Assembly: GCF_004028095.1 (NCBI RefSeq)
Contig: NZ_SBHM01000007.1
Span: forward strand, 1,426,001 to 1,490,000
From: Paenarthrobacter ureafaciens
GTDB taxonomy: Bacteria > Actinomycetota > Actinomycetes > Actinomycetales > Micrococcaceae
DNA length: 64,000 bases
Direction of reading: 5' to 3'
Of the stretch, positions 54,026-63,242 are shown piece after piece. Position numbers and translations under genes: made by a program. A model generated the notes under the pieces. It was not told the DNA's origin, ran no database searches, and was given only the letters and a program-made list of their open reading frames with translations. Within the stretch, counting starts at the first letter, position 1; each line of letters begins with the position of its first letter.

Positions 54026-54086
54026 TTGACGCGCATGCTCGCTGTGAACGATAATCAGAAATACAACATGGGGATTTCTGATTATC
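54026..54086 (+). promoter_or_regulatory. lsr2 promoter with a perfect 13-bp inverted repeat over the start region
   Basis: TTGACG (54026-54031), an 18-bp spacer and GATAAT (54050-54055) make a good sigma-70-type promoter, with transcription predicted to begin near 54062. The arms GATAATCAGAAAT (54050-54062) and ATTTCTGATTATC (54074-54086), with an 11-nt loop, form an inverted repeat that includes the -10 box and extends into the leader. A repressor dimer binding there would block initiation. Lsr2 itself prefers AT-rich DNA, so autoregulation is possible. The leader ribosome site GAGAGG lies upstream of ATG 54111. Confidence 0.6.
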
Positions 54087-54110
54087 AACCCTCCAAAAGA
54101 GAGGCTACTC

Positions 54111-54437
54111 ATGGCACAAAAAGTAAAAATCATCCTGGTCGATGACTTGGATGAAGGGGCAGCTGATGAAACTGTCCGTTTTGGCCTGGATGGCGTGAGC
54201 TACGAGATGGATTTGTCCTCGGCCAACGCTGCTTCCCTGCGTCAAGCCTTGGAGCCTTACGTCGCCAAAGCCCGGAAGACCTCTTCCGGACGCGCAACGA
54301 GGGGCCGCACAGCTACCACCCGCAACCAGGATTCCGCGCAGATCCGCCAGTGGGCCCGTGACAACGGTTACACGGTAAACAGCCGTGGACGTATTCAAGC
54401 TGAAATTCAGGAAGCGTACCAGAAGGCGAATTCCTGA
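54111..54437 (+). CDS. lsr2: Lsr2 family nucleoid-associated protein
   Basis: A 108-residue H-NS-like protein that bridges AT-rich DNA and silences foreign genes in actinobacteria. The N-terminal dimerisation part is VKIILVDDLDEGAADETVRF and GVSYEMDLSSANAASLRQAL. A basic linker (KARKTSSGRATRGRTATTR) follows. The C-terminal DNA-binding part contains IRQWARDNGYTVNSRGRI, with the AT-hook-like RGR. The length is typical. It precedes clpC by 175 nt, and a terminator separates them. Confidence 0.95.
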   Translation: MAQKVKIILVDDLDEGAADETVRFGLDGVSYEMDLSSANAASLRQALEPYVAKARKTSSGRATRGRTATTRNQDSAQIRQWARDNGYTVNSRGRIQAEIQEAYQKANS

Positions 54438-54448
54438 TTCGTCGCCTC

Positions 54449-54480
54449 AAAGCCCCGGCCGAGTGCCGGGGCTTTGGTCT
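54449..54480 (+). terminator. Rho-independent terminator after lsr2
   Basis: AAAGCCCCGGC (54449-54459) pairs with GCCGGGGCTTT (54465-54475), followed by GGTCTTTAA. Confidence 0.85.
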
Positions 54481-54612
54481 TTAACGCGGACGTTCAAGAA
54501 CCCGCTTCCCGGGCGGGAGCGGGGGGCCATGTTTCCCCTGTGGCGAACACGCTCCAAAAGTCCCGCTTCGGCACGTAGCATCAAAGTACGTCGTAGCTAG
54601 GAGTGTGGCGAA

Positions 54613-57105
54613 ATGTTTGAGAGATTTACGGACCGTGCCCGTCGCGTGGTTGTCCTTGCCCAAGAAGAGGCACGGATGCTCAATCACAACTACATCGGTA
54701 CTGAACACATCCTCTTGGGTTTGATCCATGAGGGTGAAGGTGTTGCCGCCAAGGCGCTTGAGTCCTTGAGCATTTCGCTCGACGGCGTCCGGGAACAGGT
54801 GCAGGAGATCATCGGCCAGGGCCAGCAGGCTCCGTCCGGTCACATCCCCTTCACCCCGCGTGCAAAGAAGGTGCTGGAGCTTTCCCTTCGCGAGGCCCTT
54901 CAGCTCGGACACAACTACATCGGCACGGAGCACATCCTCCTCGGCCTCATCCGTGAGGGCGAGGGCGTGGCAGCCCAGGTGCTGGTGAAGCTCGGCGCGG
55001 ACCTCAACCGCGTGCGCCAGCAGGTTATCCAGCTGCTCTCCGGCTACCAGGGCAAGGAAACCGCCGGTGCGGGATCCGGCCAGGGCCAGCAGGAAGGCAC
55101 CCCTGCCGGTTCCGTGGTCCTGGACCAGTTCGGCCGCAACCTGACGCAGGCTGCCCGCGAAAACAAGCTCGATCCCGTGATCGGCCGCGAGCAGGAGATG
55201 GAACGAGTCATGCAGGTCCTCTCCCGCCGCACCAAGAACAACCCGGTCCTGATCGGTGAGCCCGGCGTCGGCAAGACCGCCGTCGTCGAGGGCCTTGCCC
55301 AGGCGATCGTCCGCGGGGACGTTCCGGAGACCATCAAGGACAAGCAGCTCTACACGCTGGACCTTGGCTCCCTGGTTGCAGGTTCCCGCTACCGTGGTGA
55401 CTTCGAAGAGCGCCTGAAGAAGGTCCTCAAGGAAATCCGCACCCGTGGGGACATCATCCTGTTCATCGATGAGATCCACACCCTGGTTGGTGCGGGTGCT
55501 GCAGAGGGCGCCATTGACGCCGCGTCCATCCTCAAGCCGATGCTGGCCCGTGGCGAACTCCAGACCATTGGTGCCACCACGCTTGACGAATACCGCAAGC
55601 ACATCGAGAAGGATGCTGCGCTGGAGCGCCGCTTCCAGCCCATCCAGGTCAAGGAACCTTCGGTTGCGCACGCGATCGAGATCCTGAAGGGCCTGCGGGA
55701 CCGTTACGAGGCACACCACCGCGTGACGATTACCGACGGCGCCCTCGCCTCCGCAGCGCAGCTGGCCGAACGCTACATCTCGGACCGCTTCCTGCCGGAC
55801 AAGGCGATCGACCTCATCGACGAAGCCGGCGCCCGCCTGCGCATCCGCCGCATGACCGCTCCGCCGGAGCTCAAGGCCATGGACGAGCGCATCGCCGACG
55901 TGAAGCTGGAGAAGGAATCGGCTATTGACGCCCAGGACTTCGAAGGTGCCGCTTCGCTGCGCGACAAGGAGCAGAAGCTCATTGCCGAGCGCGCAGAGAA
56001 GGAGCGCAACTGGAAGTCCGGCGGCATGGACGACATCTCCGAGGTTGACGAGGACCTGATCGCAGAAGTCCTCGCGAACTCCACGGGCATCCCGGTCTTC
56101 AAGCTCACCGAGGAAGAGTCCTCGCGCCTGCTGAAGATGGAAGACGAGCTGCACAAGCGGGTCGTCGGCCAGGACGAGGCCATCAAGGCCCTGTCGCAGG
56201 CCATCCGCCGTACCCGTGCAGGCCTGAAGGACCCCAAGCGTCCGGGTGGTTCGTTCATCTTCGCCGGCCCCACCGGCGTCGGAAAGACCGAACTCGCCAA
56301 GGCACTTGCGGAGTTCCTGTTCGGTGAAGAGGACGCCCTCATCACGCTGGACATGTCCGAGTACTCCGAGAAGCACACGGTTTCGCGCCTCTTCGGTGCC
56401 CCTCCGGGCTACGTCGGGTACGAAGAAGGCGGCCAGCTGACCGAGAAGGTCCGTCGTCGTCCGTTCTCCGTGGTGCTGTTTGACGAGGTTGAGAAGGCGC
56501 ACGCCGATCTCTTCAACTCGCTCCTGCAGATCCTCGAAGACGGCCGCCTGACCGACTCCCAGGGCCGCGTGGTGGACTTCAAGAACACCGTGATCATCAT
56601 GACCACCAACCTGGGTACCCGCGATATCTCCAAGAGCGTCGCAACGGGCTTCCAGTCCGGCACGGACACCCAGACCGGCTACAACCGGATGCGTGCCCGG
56701 GTCACGGAAGAGCTGAAGCAGCACTTCCGTCCCGAGTTCCTCAACCGTGTTGACGATGTCGTGGTGTTCCCGCAGCTGACGCAGGACGAGATCATCGAGA
56801 TCGTGGACCTGTTCGTCACCCGCCTGGAGCGCCGCCTCAAGGACAAGGACATGGGCATCGAGCTCACCAAGGCCGCCAAGGTCCTGCTCGCCACCCGTGG
56901 TTACGACCCCGCAATGGGTGCCCGGCCGCTGCGCCGCACCATCCAGCGCGAGATCGAGGACCAGCTGTCCGAGAAGATCCTGTTCGGCGACATCCACACC
57001 GGCGACATCGTTGTGGTGGACGTCGAGGGTGAAGGTGACGACGCCAAGTTCACGTTCGAAGGCAACGCCAAGCCGCGGATCCCGGAGATCGCTCCGTCCG
57101 CGTAA
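54613..57105 (+). CDS. clpC: ATP-dependent Clp protease ATP-binding subunit ClpC
   Basis: An 830-residue AAA+ unfoldase. Two N-terminal Clp_N repeats ([20 protein letters not shown] and the second around [16 protein letters not shown]) are followed by the first AAA module with Walker [19 protein letters not shown]-type middle segment ([20 protein letters not shown]) comes next, then the second AAA module with [14 protein letters not shown], the [15 protein letters not shown] pore region and the C-terminal D2-small domain. The start ATG 54613 is preceded by AGGAG at 54599-54603. It works with ClpP for regulated degradation. A hairpin follows the gene. Confidence 0.97.
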   Translation: MFERFTDRARRVVVLAQEEARMLNHNYIGTEHILLGLIHEGEGVAAKALESLSISLDGVREQVQEIIGQGQQAPSGHIPFTPRAKKVLELSLREALQLGHNYIGTEHILLGLIREGEGVAAQVLVKLGADLNRVRQQVIQLLSGYQGKETAGAGSGQGQQEGTPAGSVVLDQFGRNLTQAARENKLDPVIGREQEMERVMQVLSRRTKNNPVLIGEPGVGKTAVVEGLAQAIVRGDVPETIKDKQLYTLDLGSLVAGSRYRGDFEERLKKVLKEIRTRGDIILFIDEIHTLVGAGAAEGAIDAASILKPMLARGELQTIGATTLDEYRKHIEKDAALERRFQPIQVKEPSVAHAIEILKGLRDRYEAHHRVTITDGALASAAQLAERYISDRFLPDKAIDLIDEAGARLRIRRMTAPPELKAMDERIADVKLEKESAIDAQDFEGAASLRDKEQKLIAERAEKERNWKSGGMDDISEVDEDLIAEVLANSTGIPVFKLTEEESSRLLKMEDELHKRVVGQDEAIKALSQAIRRTRAGLKDPKRPGGSFIFAGPTGVGKTELAKALAEFLFGEEDALITLDMSEYSEKHTVSRLFGAPPGYVGYEEGGQLTEKVRRRPFSVVLFDEVEKAHADLFNSLLQILEDGRLTDSQGRVVDFKNTVIIMTTNLGTRDISKSVATGFQSGTDTQTGYNRMRARVTEELKQHFRPEFLNRVDDVVVFPQLTQDEIIEIVDLFVTRLERRLKDKDMGIELTKAAKVLLATRGYDPAMGARPLRRTIQREIEDQLSEKILFGDIHTGDIVVVDVEGEGDDAKFTFEGNAKPRIPEIAPSA

Positions 57106-57127
57106 AGGTGGAAGCGCCATAAAGCAG

Positions 57128-57165
57128 AGTGCCCCGCACATTCTCCTAGGAGTGTGCGGGGCACT
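57128..57165 (+). terminator. Terminator after clpC
   Basis: AGTGCCCCGCACA (57128-57140) and TGTGCGGGGCACT (57153-57165) form a perfect 13-bp stem with a 12-nt loop. Confidence 0.85.
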
Positions 57166-57221
57166 TGCTTGTTTGGGATCCGGAATTGAACGGGCCCGGG
57201 TAACAGGCAGCAGGAGGGTTG

Positions 57222-58436
57222 ATGCGGGTATTGATGGTGGCCCCGGGAACGCGGGGAGATGTGGCTCCCATGGCAGGACTGGGCAGCAAGCTGCAGGAGC
57301 ACGGGTTTGAGGTTGCCGTGGCCGGCAATCCTGCCTACGAATCGGTGGTGGTGTCGGCCGGATGCGAGTACAGGGAACTCCCTGGCAGCCTGACCCGGAT
57401 TATCCAACGCGGTGCGGCGGGAGCGGAGCCGGCCGTCAGCGGGATGCTTGAGTCCTGGCGTGGGTTGCGCACCTACATGGACCAGGCGGCCACGGGGACT
57501 TTGGCTGCGGCGGAACGTGGAGCGGACCTCATCATGGCCAACTCCGTGGCTCCCTACGCTTATGACGTCGGCGAAGCGCTGGGCATCCCGGTCATCGGTG
57601 CCCACCTGCAGCCCGTTGAGCCAAGTGCTGCGTATCCGCCGGTGATGTTGGGCTCCGCACGTAACCTCGGACGGCTGGGCAACAGGCTGATTGGTGAACG
57701 GGTGGCTTCCGGGCCCGCGCCGTACGACGCCCCGAGCGCACGCATACGCCGGGAGTTGGGGCTTCCAAAACTGTCGCGCCAGACGGCTGACCGACGTCGG
57801 CGGCGCACCAAGGCGACCATCCTCCATGGCATCAGCCCCACAGTCCTGCCGCGCCCGGCGGATTGGCACGACGGCCTGACGATGGGCGGCTACTGGTGGC
57901 CGCCGGCAAGGCCGGAGTGGAAGCCGGACTCCTCATTGGTGGATTTCCTGGCCGCCGGACCGCCTCCTGTCTACGTGGGATTTGGCAGCGGCGCGCAGCT
58001 GGACGCAGACCTGGCGCTGGAAGCCGTCAGGCTCGCCGGAGAGCGCGCCGTCTTGCAGGGCGGGGGCGTGCAGGAGCCTGATGCCATCAGCATCGAGGAT
58101 GTGCCCCATGAGTGGCTCTTTCCCCGGATGGCGGCCGTTGTGCACCACGCCGGATCAGGTACGACGGCGGCTGGCCTCCTCGCCGGGGTCCCCACCGTCT
58201 GCGTGCCGGTCTTCACGGACCAGCCCTTGTGGGCCTCCCGGGTGGCCGCCCTTGGTGCAGGCCCTGGACCCATCCCTTTCAAGCGACTGACAGCGGCGCG
58301 CCTCGCAGCGGCAATCAAAGCCGCGGTCAGCACGTCATCGTACGCTGACCGGGCGCGGGTCCTGGCCGCCAGCATCGTCGCGGAAGACGGCGTGGCGCCG
58401 GTGCTGGATGCACTCCGGAGAGTCCAAAGTATGTGA
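57222..58436 (+). CDS. Glycosyltransferase, GT1 (UDP-glucuronosyl/glycosyltransferase-like)
   Basis: A 404-residue GT-B enzyme. The N-terminal MRVLMVAPGTRGDVAPMAGL is typical of GT1 glycosyltransferases such as those for sterols and glycopeptides. The C-terminal donor site has VYVGFGSGAQLDADLALEAV and then VVHHAGSGTTAAGLLAGVPT and PVFTDQPLWASRV, the plant-type PSPG-like region. TTG 57219 is an alternative start one codon upstream; AGGAGGG ends at 57218, which leaves a short spacing to ATG 57222. It probably glycosylates a lipid or small molecule. No biosynthetic partner is next to it. Confidence 0.86.
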   Translation: MRVLMVAPGTRGDVAPMAGLGSKLQEHGFEVAVAGNPAYESVVVSAGCEYRELPGSLTRIIQRGAAGAEPAVSGMLESWRGLRTYMDQAATGTLAAAERGADLIMANSVAPYAYDVGEALGIPVIGAHLQPVEPSAAYPPVMLGSARNLGRLGNRLIGERVASGPAPYDAPSARIRRELGLPKLSRQTADRRRRRTKATILHGISPTVLPRPADWHDGLTMGGYWWPPARPEWKPDSSLVDFLAAGPPPVYVGFGSGAQLDADLALEAVRLAGERAVLQGGGVQEPDAISIEDVPHEWLFPRMAAVVHHAGSGTTAAGLLAGVPTVCVPVFTDQPLWASRVAALGAGPGPIPFKRLTAARLAAAIKAAVSTSSYADRARVLAASIVAEDGVAPVLDALRRVQSM

Positions 58437-58501
58437 AAGCACTGTTTCACTCTTAGTGAACTACCCTGTGATGCGCGGCACATTCCCTGTTGAATCAGAG
58501 T

Positions 58502-60604
58502 ATGGACTCGACTGACTCTGACAACCCGGGCACGCAACCGGAGACGCCTTTCCACGATCTGGAGCACTATCTTTCAGTTCCCCGCGTGGGCGGACTCACC
58601 ATCAGCCCCGACGGCAGGCGGCTGGTCACCACCGTTGCCACCCTCAATGGCAAGGGAACCGAATACGTCACGGCTCTGTGGGAGCTGGACCCTGCCGGGG
58701 AGAAGCAGGCCAGGCGCATCACCAGGAGTGCCAAGGGAGAGGCGGGCGCCGCCTTCGCAGCCAACGGCGACCTCTACTTCACGTCCGCACGCCCCGACCC
58801 GGAGACCCCCGATGAGGACCCTGTCAGCGCCCTGTGGTTGCTGCCGGCGGACGGGGGAGAGGCCCGGGTGGTGCACTCGCGGGCAGGCGGAGTCAATGCA
58901 GTCCTCGCCGCCAAGGACGCCGATGCGACGTTCGTTGTGGGGGAGGTCCTGGCCGGTTCCACCGACGAAGAGAATGACAAGGAGCGGCGGAAAGCCCGCA
59001 AGGACAACAAAGTTTCGGCGATCCTGCACAGCGGCTACCCCGTCCGATACTGGGACGCGGACCTGGGCCCGTCGCAACCGCGCATCTTCGCTGTGGAACC
59101 CGGCGAACAGAACGAGCCCGGAAAGCCTTCCACCGTGGACGCCCAACCGCCGGTCGAACTGCGGAACCTGACCCCCGGCGTCGGAGGTTCGCTCCGGGAA
59201 GCACAAACCGTGGTGAGCCCCGATGGGAAGACCATCTACACGAGCCTCACGAAGGCGCTCGCCAAGGCCGACAGCCGCGAGGTGCTCGCCGCCGTCGAAG
59301 TCGCCACCGGAGCCGTGAAGGTACTGCTGGACCGCGAAGGCATGAGCTACTTCCCCGGGCCGGTCAGCCCGGACAACCGCACCCTGGTTGTGCAGAGCGA
59401 AAGCGACACCACGCCCACCCAGGCCCCGCAGGTCAAACTGCACCTGCTGGACGTTTCAGGCGGCGAAACCACGGAGCTGATCCCGTTTGCCCACGACTGG
59501 GACCGCTGGGCGCACCCGGTCGCCTGGCTTCCGGACGGCAGCGCGGTCCTGGTGACAGCGGACGACGACGGCGCGTCGCCGGTTTTCCGAATCAACGTCG
59601 CTGACGGTGCGGTGACGCGCCTGACGAAGGACGCAGCGGCCTACACGGACGTAGTGGCCTCGCCGGACGGGGTGAGCGTCTTTGCGCTCCGGAGTTCCTA
59701 TGACTTCCCGGCCGAAGCAGTCCGGATCGATGGTGCCACCGGCGATGTGGTCCGCCTGCCTGCCCCGGCGGAACGTCCCGTGCATCCCGGCCGCCTGGAG
59801 CTGGTGGCAACAACCACTGCCGACGGTTCGCGGGTGCCGGCGTTTCTTGCGTTGCCGGATCACGCCTCCGGTGATCAGCCCGTACCCCTTCTCCTCTGGA
59901 TCCACGGCGGTCCGCTCAATTCCTGGAACGCCTGGACATGGCGCTGGAACCCGTGGCTGATGGTGGCCAAGGGGTACGCCGTGCTGCTTCCCGACCCGGC
60001 ATTGTCCACCGGCTACGGGCAGGACTTCATCCAGCGCGGATGGGGTGAATGGGGCAAACGGCCGTTCGAGGACCTGATGGCCATCACCGATGCCGTGGTG
60101 GCACGGCCGGACATCGATGAAACGCGGACCGCGGCCATGGGTGGCTCGTTCGGTGGATACATGGCGAACTGGGTAGCGGGGAAAACGGATCGGTTCAAAG
60201 CGATCGTTACCCACGCAAGCCTCTGGGCACTGGACCAATTCGGCCCTACCACCGACGCTGCCCAGTACTGGCTCAAGGAAATGACGGCGGAGATGGCGAT
60301 GGAGAATTCGCCGCACCTCAACGTGGGAAACATCAAGACGCCCATGTTGGTGATCCACGGGGACAAGGATTACAGGGTGCCGATCGGGGAAGGGCTGCGG
60401 CTTTGGTACGAGCTGCTCTCCTCCTCGCAGCTTCCGGCCGACGGGAATGGCCATAGCCCGCACCGCTTCCTGTACTTCCCGGACGAGAACCACTGGGTAC
60501 TCCAACCCCGGCATACGAAGATCTGGTACGAGGTGGTTGAGCACTTCCTGGCCAAGCAGGTGCTGGGCTTCGACGTGGAGCTGCCGGAGGAGCTCGGGCT
60601 GTAA
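58502..60604 (+). CDS. S9 family peptidase (prolyl oligopeptidase / acylaminoacyl-peptidase type)
   Basis: A 700-residue protein. An N-terminal beta-propeller with TolB/WD-like strands (GLTISPDGRRLVTTVATLNG, then VVSPDGKTIYTSLTKALAKA) is followed by a C-terminal alpha/beta hydrolase domain. The nucleophile is in GGSFGGYMANWVAG near residue 548. The acid is in LVIHGDKDYRVP, and the His in FPDENHWVLQPRH. No signal peptide, so it is probably cytoplasmic. The start is not certain: ATG 58502 is preferred, TTG 58490 is the other in-frame choice, and neither has a strong ribosome site. The gene is not part of an obvious operon. Confidence 0.9.
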   Translation: MDSTDSDNPGTQPETPFHDLEHYLSVPRVGGLTISPDGRRLVTTVATLNGKGTEYVTALWELDPAGEKQARRITRSAKGEAGAAFAANGDLYFTSARPDPETPDEDPVSALWLLPADGGEARVVHSRAGGVNAVLAAKDADATFVVGEVLAGSTDEENDKERRKARKDNKVSAILHSGYPVRYWDADLGPSQPRIFAVEPGEQNEPGKPSTVDAQPPVELRNLTPGVGGSLREAQTVVSPDGKTIYTSLTKALAKADSREVLAAVEVATGAVKVLLDREGMSYFPGPVSPDNRTLVVQSESDTTPTQAPQVKLHLLDVSGGETTELIPFAHDWDRWAHPVAWLPDGSAVLVTADDDGASPVFRINVADGAVTRLTKDAAAYTDVVASPDGVSVFALRSSYDFPAEAVRIDGATGDVVRLPAPAERPVHPGRLELVATTTADGSRVPAFLALPDHASGDQPVPLLLWIHGGPLNSWNAWTWRWNPWLMVAKGYAVLLPDPALSTGYGQDFIQRGWGEWGKRPFEDLMAITDAVVARPDIDETRTAAMGGSFGGYMANWVAGKTDRFKAIVTHASLWALDQFGPTTDAAQYWLKEMTAEMAMENSPHLNVGNIKTPMLVIHGDKDYRVPIGEGLRLWYELLSSSQLPADGNGHSPHRFLYFPDENHWVLQPRHTKIWYEVVEHFLAKQVLGFDVELPEELGL

Positions 60605-60618
60605 GGAGCTGCCGGCAC

Positions 60619-60693
60619 TCAGCCCTGCGACATGCGGCGTATGCCGGCAGCGTAGGCGTCCAGGACCTCAAGGATGCCGGGGTGCTGCCTCAT
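60619..60693 (-). pseudogene. Possible 24-residue gene remnant
   Basis: On the minus strand, ATG 60693 to TGA 60619 encodes MRQHPGILEVLDAYAAGIRR, then MSQG, with GC-rich third positions as in coding DNA. The reading frame upstream is stopped by TAG inside the palindrome region. It could be the 3' fragment of a gene cut off by the palindromic element, or chance. I see no ribosome site. Confidence 0.25.
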
Positions 60694-60700
60694 GAGTAGG

Positions 60701-60777
60701 CTGATTAACCAACACTTACGGCCCTAAGTGTTGGTTAATCAGGGTCTAACCAACACTTAGCCGCATAAGTGTTGGTT
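60701..60777. repeat. Twin palindromes sharing AACCAACACTTA
   Basis: The first palindrome has perfect 18-bp arms (60701-60718 and 60725-60742) around CGGCCC. The second has perfect 12-bp arms (60748-60759 and 60766-60777) around GCCGCA. Both are built from AACCAACACTTA and TAAGTGTTGGTT and are only 5 nt apart, with little sequence outside. The AT-rich arms stand out from the GC-rich surroundings. It lies between the peptidase and acetyltransferase genes and may be a REP/BIME-type element or a pair of regulator sites. Confidence 0.8.
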
Positions 60778-60856
60778 GGGTCGTGCCTAAGTTACGGATG
60801 ACAGCCGATGACGGGCGGCGGAAACAAGCACCTGTGCGGCTGGCTAGGATGGTGGA

Positions 60857-61366
60857 GTGGATTCCGCCTTCAGCATTCGCCCTGCCCGCACCAGCGACGT
60901 CGCGGCGATCAAGGGGCTCGTGGCTCCATTGGCCGAGGAGAGGATCCTGATCTCCAAGGAAACCGTGGCGTATTACGAAAGCCTCCAGGAGTTCCAGATC
61001 GCCGAGTCGGACGATGGCGAAGTTATTGGTTGCGGCGCCCTGCACGTCATGTGGGAAGACCTCGCCGAAATCCGCACTCTCGCGGCCGCCGACTCCTGGC
61101 GGGGCAAAGGCGTGGGCCACGTCCTGGTGGAAAGCCTCGTGGAAAAGGCGCGGACCCTCGGCGTCAGCCGCGTATTCTGCCTGACGTTCGAGGTGGACTT
61201 CTTCGTCCGCCATGGATTCGAAGTCATGGCCGACCAGTCCGCCGTGGATCCCGAGGTGTATTCGGAACTGCTGCGCTCGCATGACGAAGGCGTGGCGGAG
61301 TTCCTTGATCTTGCCCGGGTAAAACCAAATACCTTGGGCAACACCCGTATGATCAAGCACCTCTAG
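60857..61366 (+). CDS. argA: Amino-acid N-acetyltransferase (short ArgA/GNAT type)
   Basis: A 169-residue GNAT enzyme. The start is GTG 60857 (MDSAFSIRPARTSDV). The acetyl-CoA loop is in ADSWRGKGVGHVLVESLVEKA, and RVFCLTFEVDFFVRHGFEVM is the family region found in short ArgA enzymes such as the mycobacterial one, which acetylate glutamate or glutamine for arginine synthesis. No kinase-like domain is attached, so it is not the long ArgA of E. coli. It is monocistronic, downstream of the twin palindromes. Confidence 0.85.
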   Translation: MDSAFSIRPARTSDVAAIKGLVAPLAEERILISKETVAYYESLQEFQIAESDDGEVIGCGALHVMWEDLAEIRTLAAADSWRGKGVGHVLVESLVEKARTLGVSRVFCLTFEVDFFVRHGFEVMADQSAVDPEVYSELLRSHDEGVAEFLDLARVKPNTLGNTRMIKHL

Positions 61367-61503
61367 CCCCACCTCCAACAATTCCCGGACAGGCGCCGAA
61401 ATTATGGGTGATTTAAAGTATCTTCTCTTATCTAAATTTGATGGATAAACTGATTCAGGCTTGCTGGGGAGCTTCCGCCACATCGGTTCATCGAGAGAAG
61501 ATC

Positions 61504-62961
61504 ATGCAGTCCCACGCGTCCTTTCTAGGCATTTCAAGCGTTTCAGAACTCAAACTCAGCGTGCGCGGTCCAGTGTTCACGCCTACCGATCCAGGGTTCG
61601 CTGAAGAAGTAGCGGCCTTCAACCTTTCAACACAGCACCAGCCGGATGTTGCGTTCGGCGCCCTCGACGCCGAGGACGTCGCAACCGCGGTGAAATGGGC
61701 AGCGGAGCAGGGCATGCCCGTTGCCGTCCAGTCCACCGGCCACGGTGCCTCCAATGCAATTCAGGGCGGCTTGCTGATCAGCACCCGCCGGATGTTGGAA
61801 CTGAGCATAGATCCCGTCGAAAGGACCGCCCGCGTTGGTGCGGGCGTCCGATGGAAGGCGGTGGTTGACCACGCTGCAACCTTCGGCCTGATGGGTCTGT
61901 GCGGTTCCACCACGGACGTGGGCGTGGTGGGCTACACGCTTGGCGGCGGCCTGCCGATCATGGGCCGCAAGTACGGCTTCGCTTCCGACCACGTCATCGC
62001 CTTCGAACTCGTCACGGCCGACGGCACCCAACGACGCGTGTCCAAGGACGAGAACCCGGAACTGTTCTTCCTCCTCAGGGGAGGAAAGGGCAACTTGGGG
62101 ATCGTCACGGCAATCGAGTTCCACCTGTTTCCCAGCGAAGACATCTTTGCCGGCGGCGTCTATTTTGACGGCCAGCATGCGGCAACAGTCCTCGATCAGT
62201 TCAGCCGGTGGGTGGACACCCTTCCAACGGAAGCATCGGCGTCGTTGGCTTTCCTGCGGCTGCCGGACATGGACATCATCCCGGAACCACTCCGCGGGAA
62301 GTTCGTGGTGCACCTCCGTTATGCGTACCAAGGTGATGCCGCAGTGGCCACCCAACTTCTGGAGCCCATGCGCCAGTGCGCCCCCTTCATGATGGATGCC
62401 ACGGGTCCGCTTGAGTCCACGCAGTTCGATTCAATCCACCAGGACCCGGACCAACCGGTTCCGGCCCGTGAGCGGGGTTTCCTGCTGGACCGGCTGGATC
62501 ACCAGGCCAAGGAGGCCATCCTGCGGCACTTCGGTCCCGGCGTCGAAAGTCCCGTTCTCATGGCGGAGCTTCGCCTCCTCGGCGGTGCCCTGGCGGTTTC
62601 GGCCGACGGTGAGGACAGCGTCAGCGGCCGCGACGCGGCATTCAGTTTCTTCATGGCAGGGATAGCCGTCCCGCCCTTGGCGGAGCTGCTTCCGCAGGTG
62701 TACGACGCCGTCCAGGAGGATCTGCGCGAGGCCTCCAGCGGTTCGACTTTCGTGAACCTGCACGGGCACTTTGTTGATGCCGAGGACCGCGACCGGGCTT
62801 GGGCTCCACGCATCCGGGAGCGCCTGAAGAGGGCCAAAGCGGAAGTCGACCCGAACAACATGTTCAGCTTCGGACATGTCGTAGGGCTGCCGGTCATCGA
62901 TCAGACCGTACTGCTCGAGGACGTTGTCACGACCGGCGGCGACGCCGTGCCGGGCAACTAG
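61504..62961 (+). CDS. FAD-linked oxidoreductase (berberine-bridge-enzyme-like)
   Basis: A 485-residue protein. The FAD-binding PCMH domain has VQSTGHGASNAIQGGLLIST, in which the His probably holds covalent FAD, then GSTTDVGVVGYTLGGGLPIM. The C-terminal berberine-like region ends with VDPNNMFSFGHVVGLP. The family oxidises alcohols, sugars or alkaloids with FAD and oxygen. The start ATG 61504 is preferred because the purine-rich GAGAGAAG lies upstream; ATG 61441 and a further upstream start are alternatives. A Cys occurs in GLCGSTTD, but bi-covalent attachment cannot be told from sequence. The substrate is unknown. Confidence 0.86.
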   Translation: MQSHASFLGISSVSELKLSVRGPVFTPTDPGFAEEVAAFNLSTQHQPDVAFGALDAEDVATAVKWAAEQGMPVAVQSTGHGASNAIQGGLLISTRRMLELSIDPVERTARVGAGVRWKAVVDHAATFGLMGLCGSTTDVGVVGYTLGGGLPIMGRKYGFASDHVIAFELVTADGTQRRVSKDENPELFFLLRGGKGNLGIVTAIEFHLFPSEDIFAGGVYFDGQHAATVLDQFSRWVDTLPTEASASLAFLRLPDMDIIPEPLRGKFVVHLRYAYQGDAAVATQLLEPMRQCAPFMMDATGPLESTQFDSIHQDPDQPVPARERGFLLDRLDHQAKEAILRHFGPGVESPVLMAELRLLGGALAVSADGEDSVSGRDAAFSFFMAGIAVPPLAELLPQVYDAVQEDLREASSGSTFVNLHGHFVDAEDRDRAWAPRIRERLKRAKAEVDPNNMFSFGHVVGLPVIDQTVLLEDVVTTGGDAVPGN

Positions 62962-63242
62962 GAACACGCCGTGCAAGACCGAGTAACGTTCCCGGACTTC
63001 TCCGCGTTCCAGATTGAGATCCCTTACGGTTCCTGGCTCCACGAGTCGGGATGGTCCGGAGGGCACCCGTCCCACGAGATCTCCTCCGACTTCTGGCCCG
63101 ACGTGCAGGCCAGCCATGATCGGGAGCCCTCCGACGTTGCCAAACAAGGCGGCTAAGAGGACCCCTTGGAGGCCTACCATGGCCGCGGCTGCCGGTAGTA
63201 GGGTCAGAGCACCAGACCACTGCAGGCTCAGGAGCATCGACC
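62962..63242. other. Intergenic region before dhaK
   Basis: 281 bp with no confident gene on either strand. Open frames at 62971-63156 (plus) and an extended minus frame lack a credible start and similarity. CAGGAG at 63222-63227 is the probable ribosome site for dhaK. Confidence 0.45.

Noticed and set aside
54481..57141. 886-residue minus-strand open frame across clpC
   Set aside because: It is a mirror of the high-GC clpC codons. The composition is dominated by residues produced by reverse-complement codons, with no domain pattern.
62431..63237. 268-residue minus frame whose first part looks hydrophobic
   Set aside because: Most of it is antisense to the FAD oxidoreductase gene, and the hydrophobic start is GC-driven. 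It may hold nothing.
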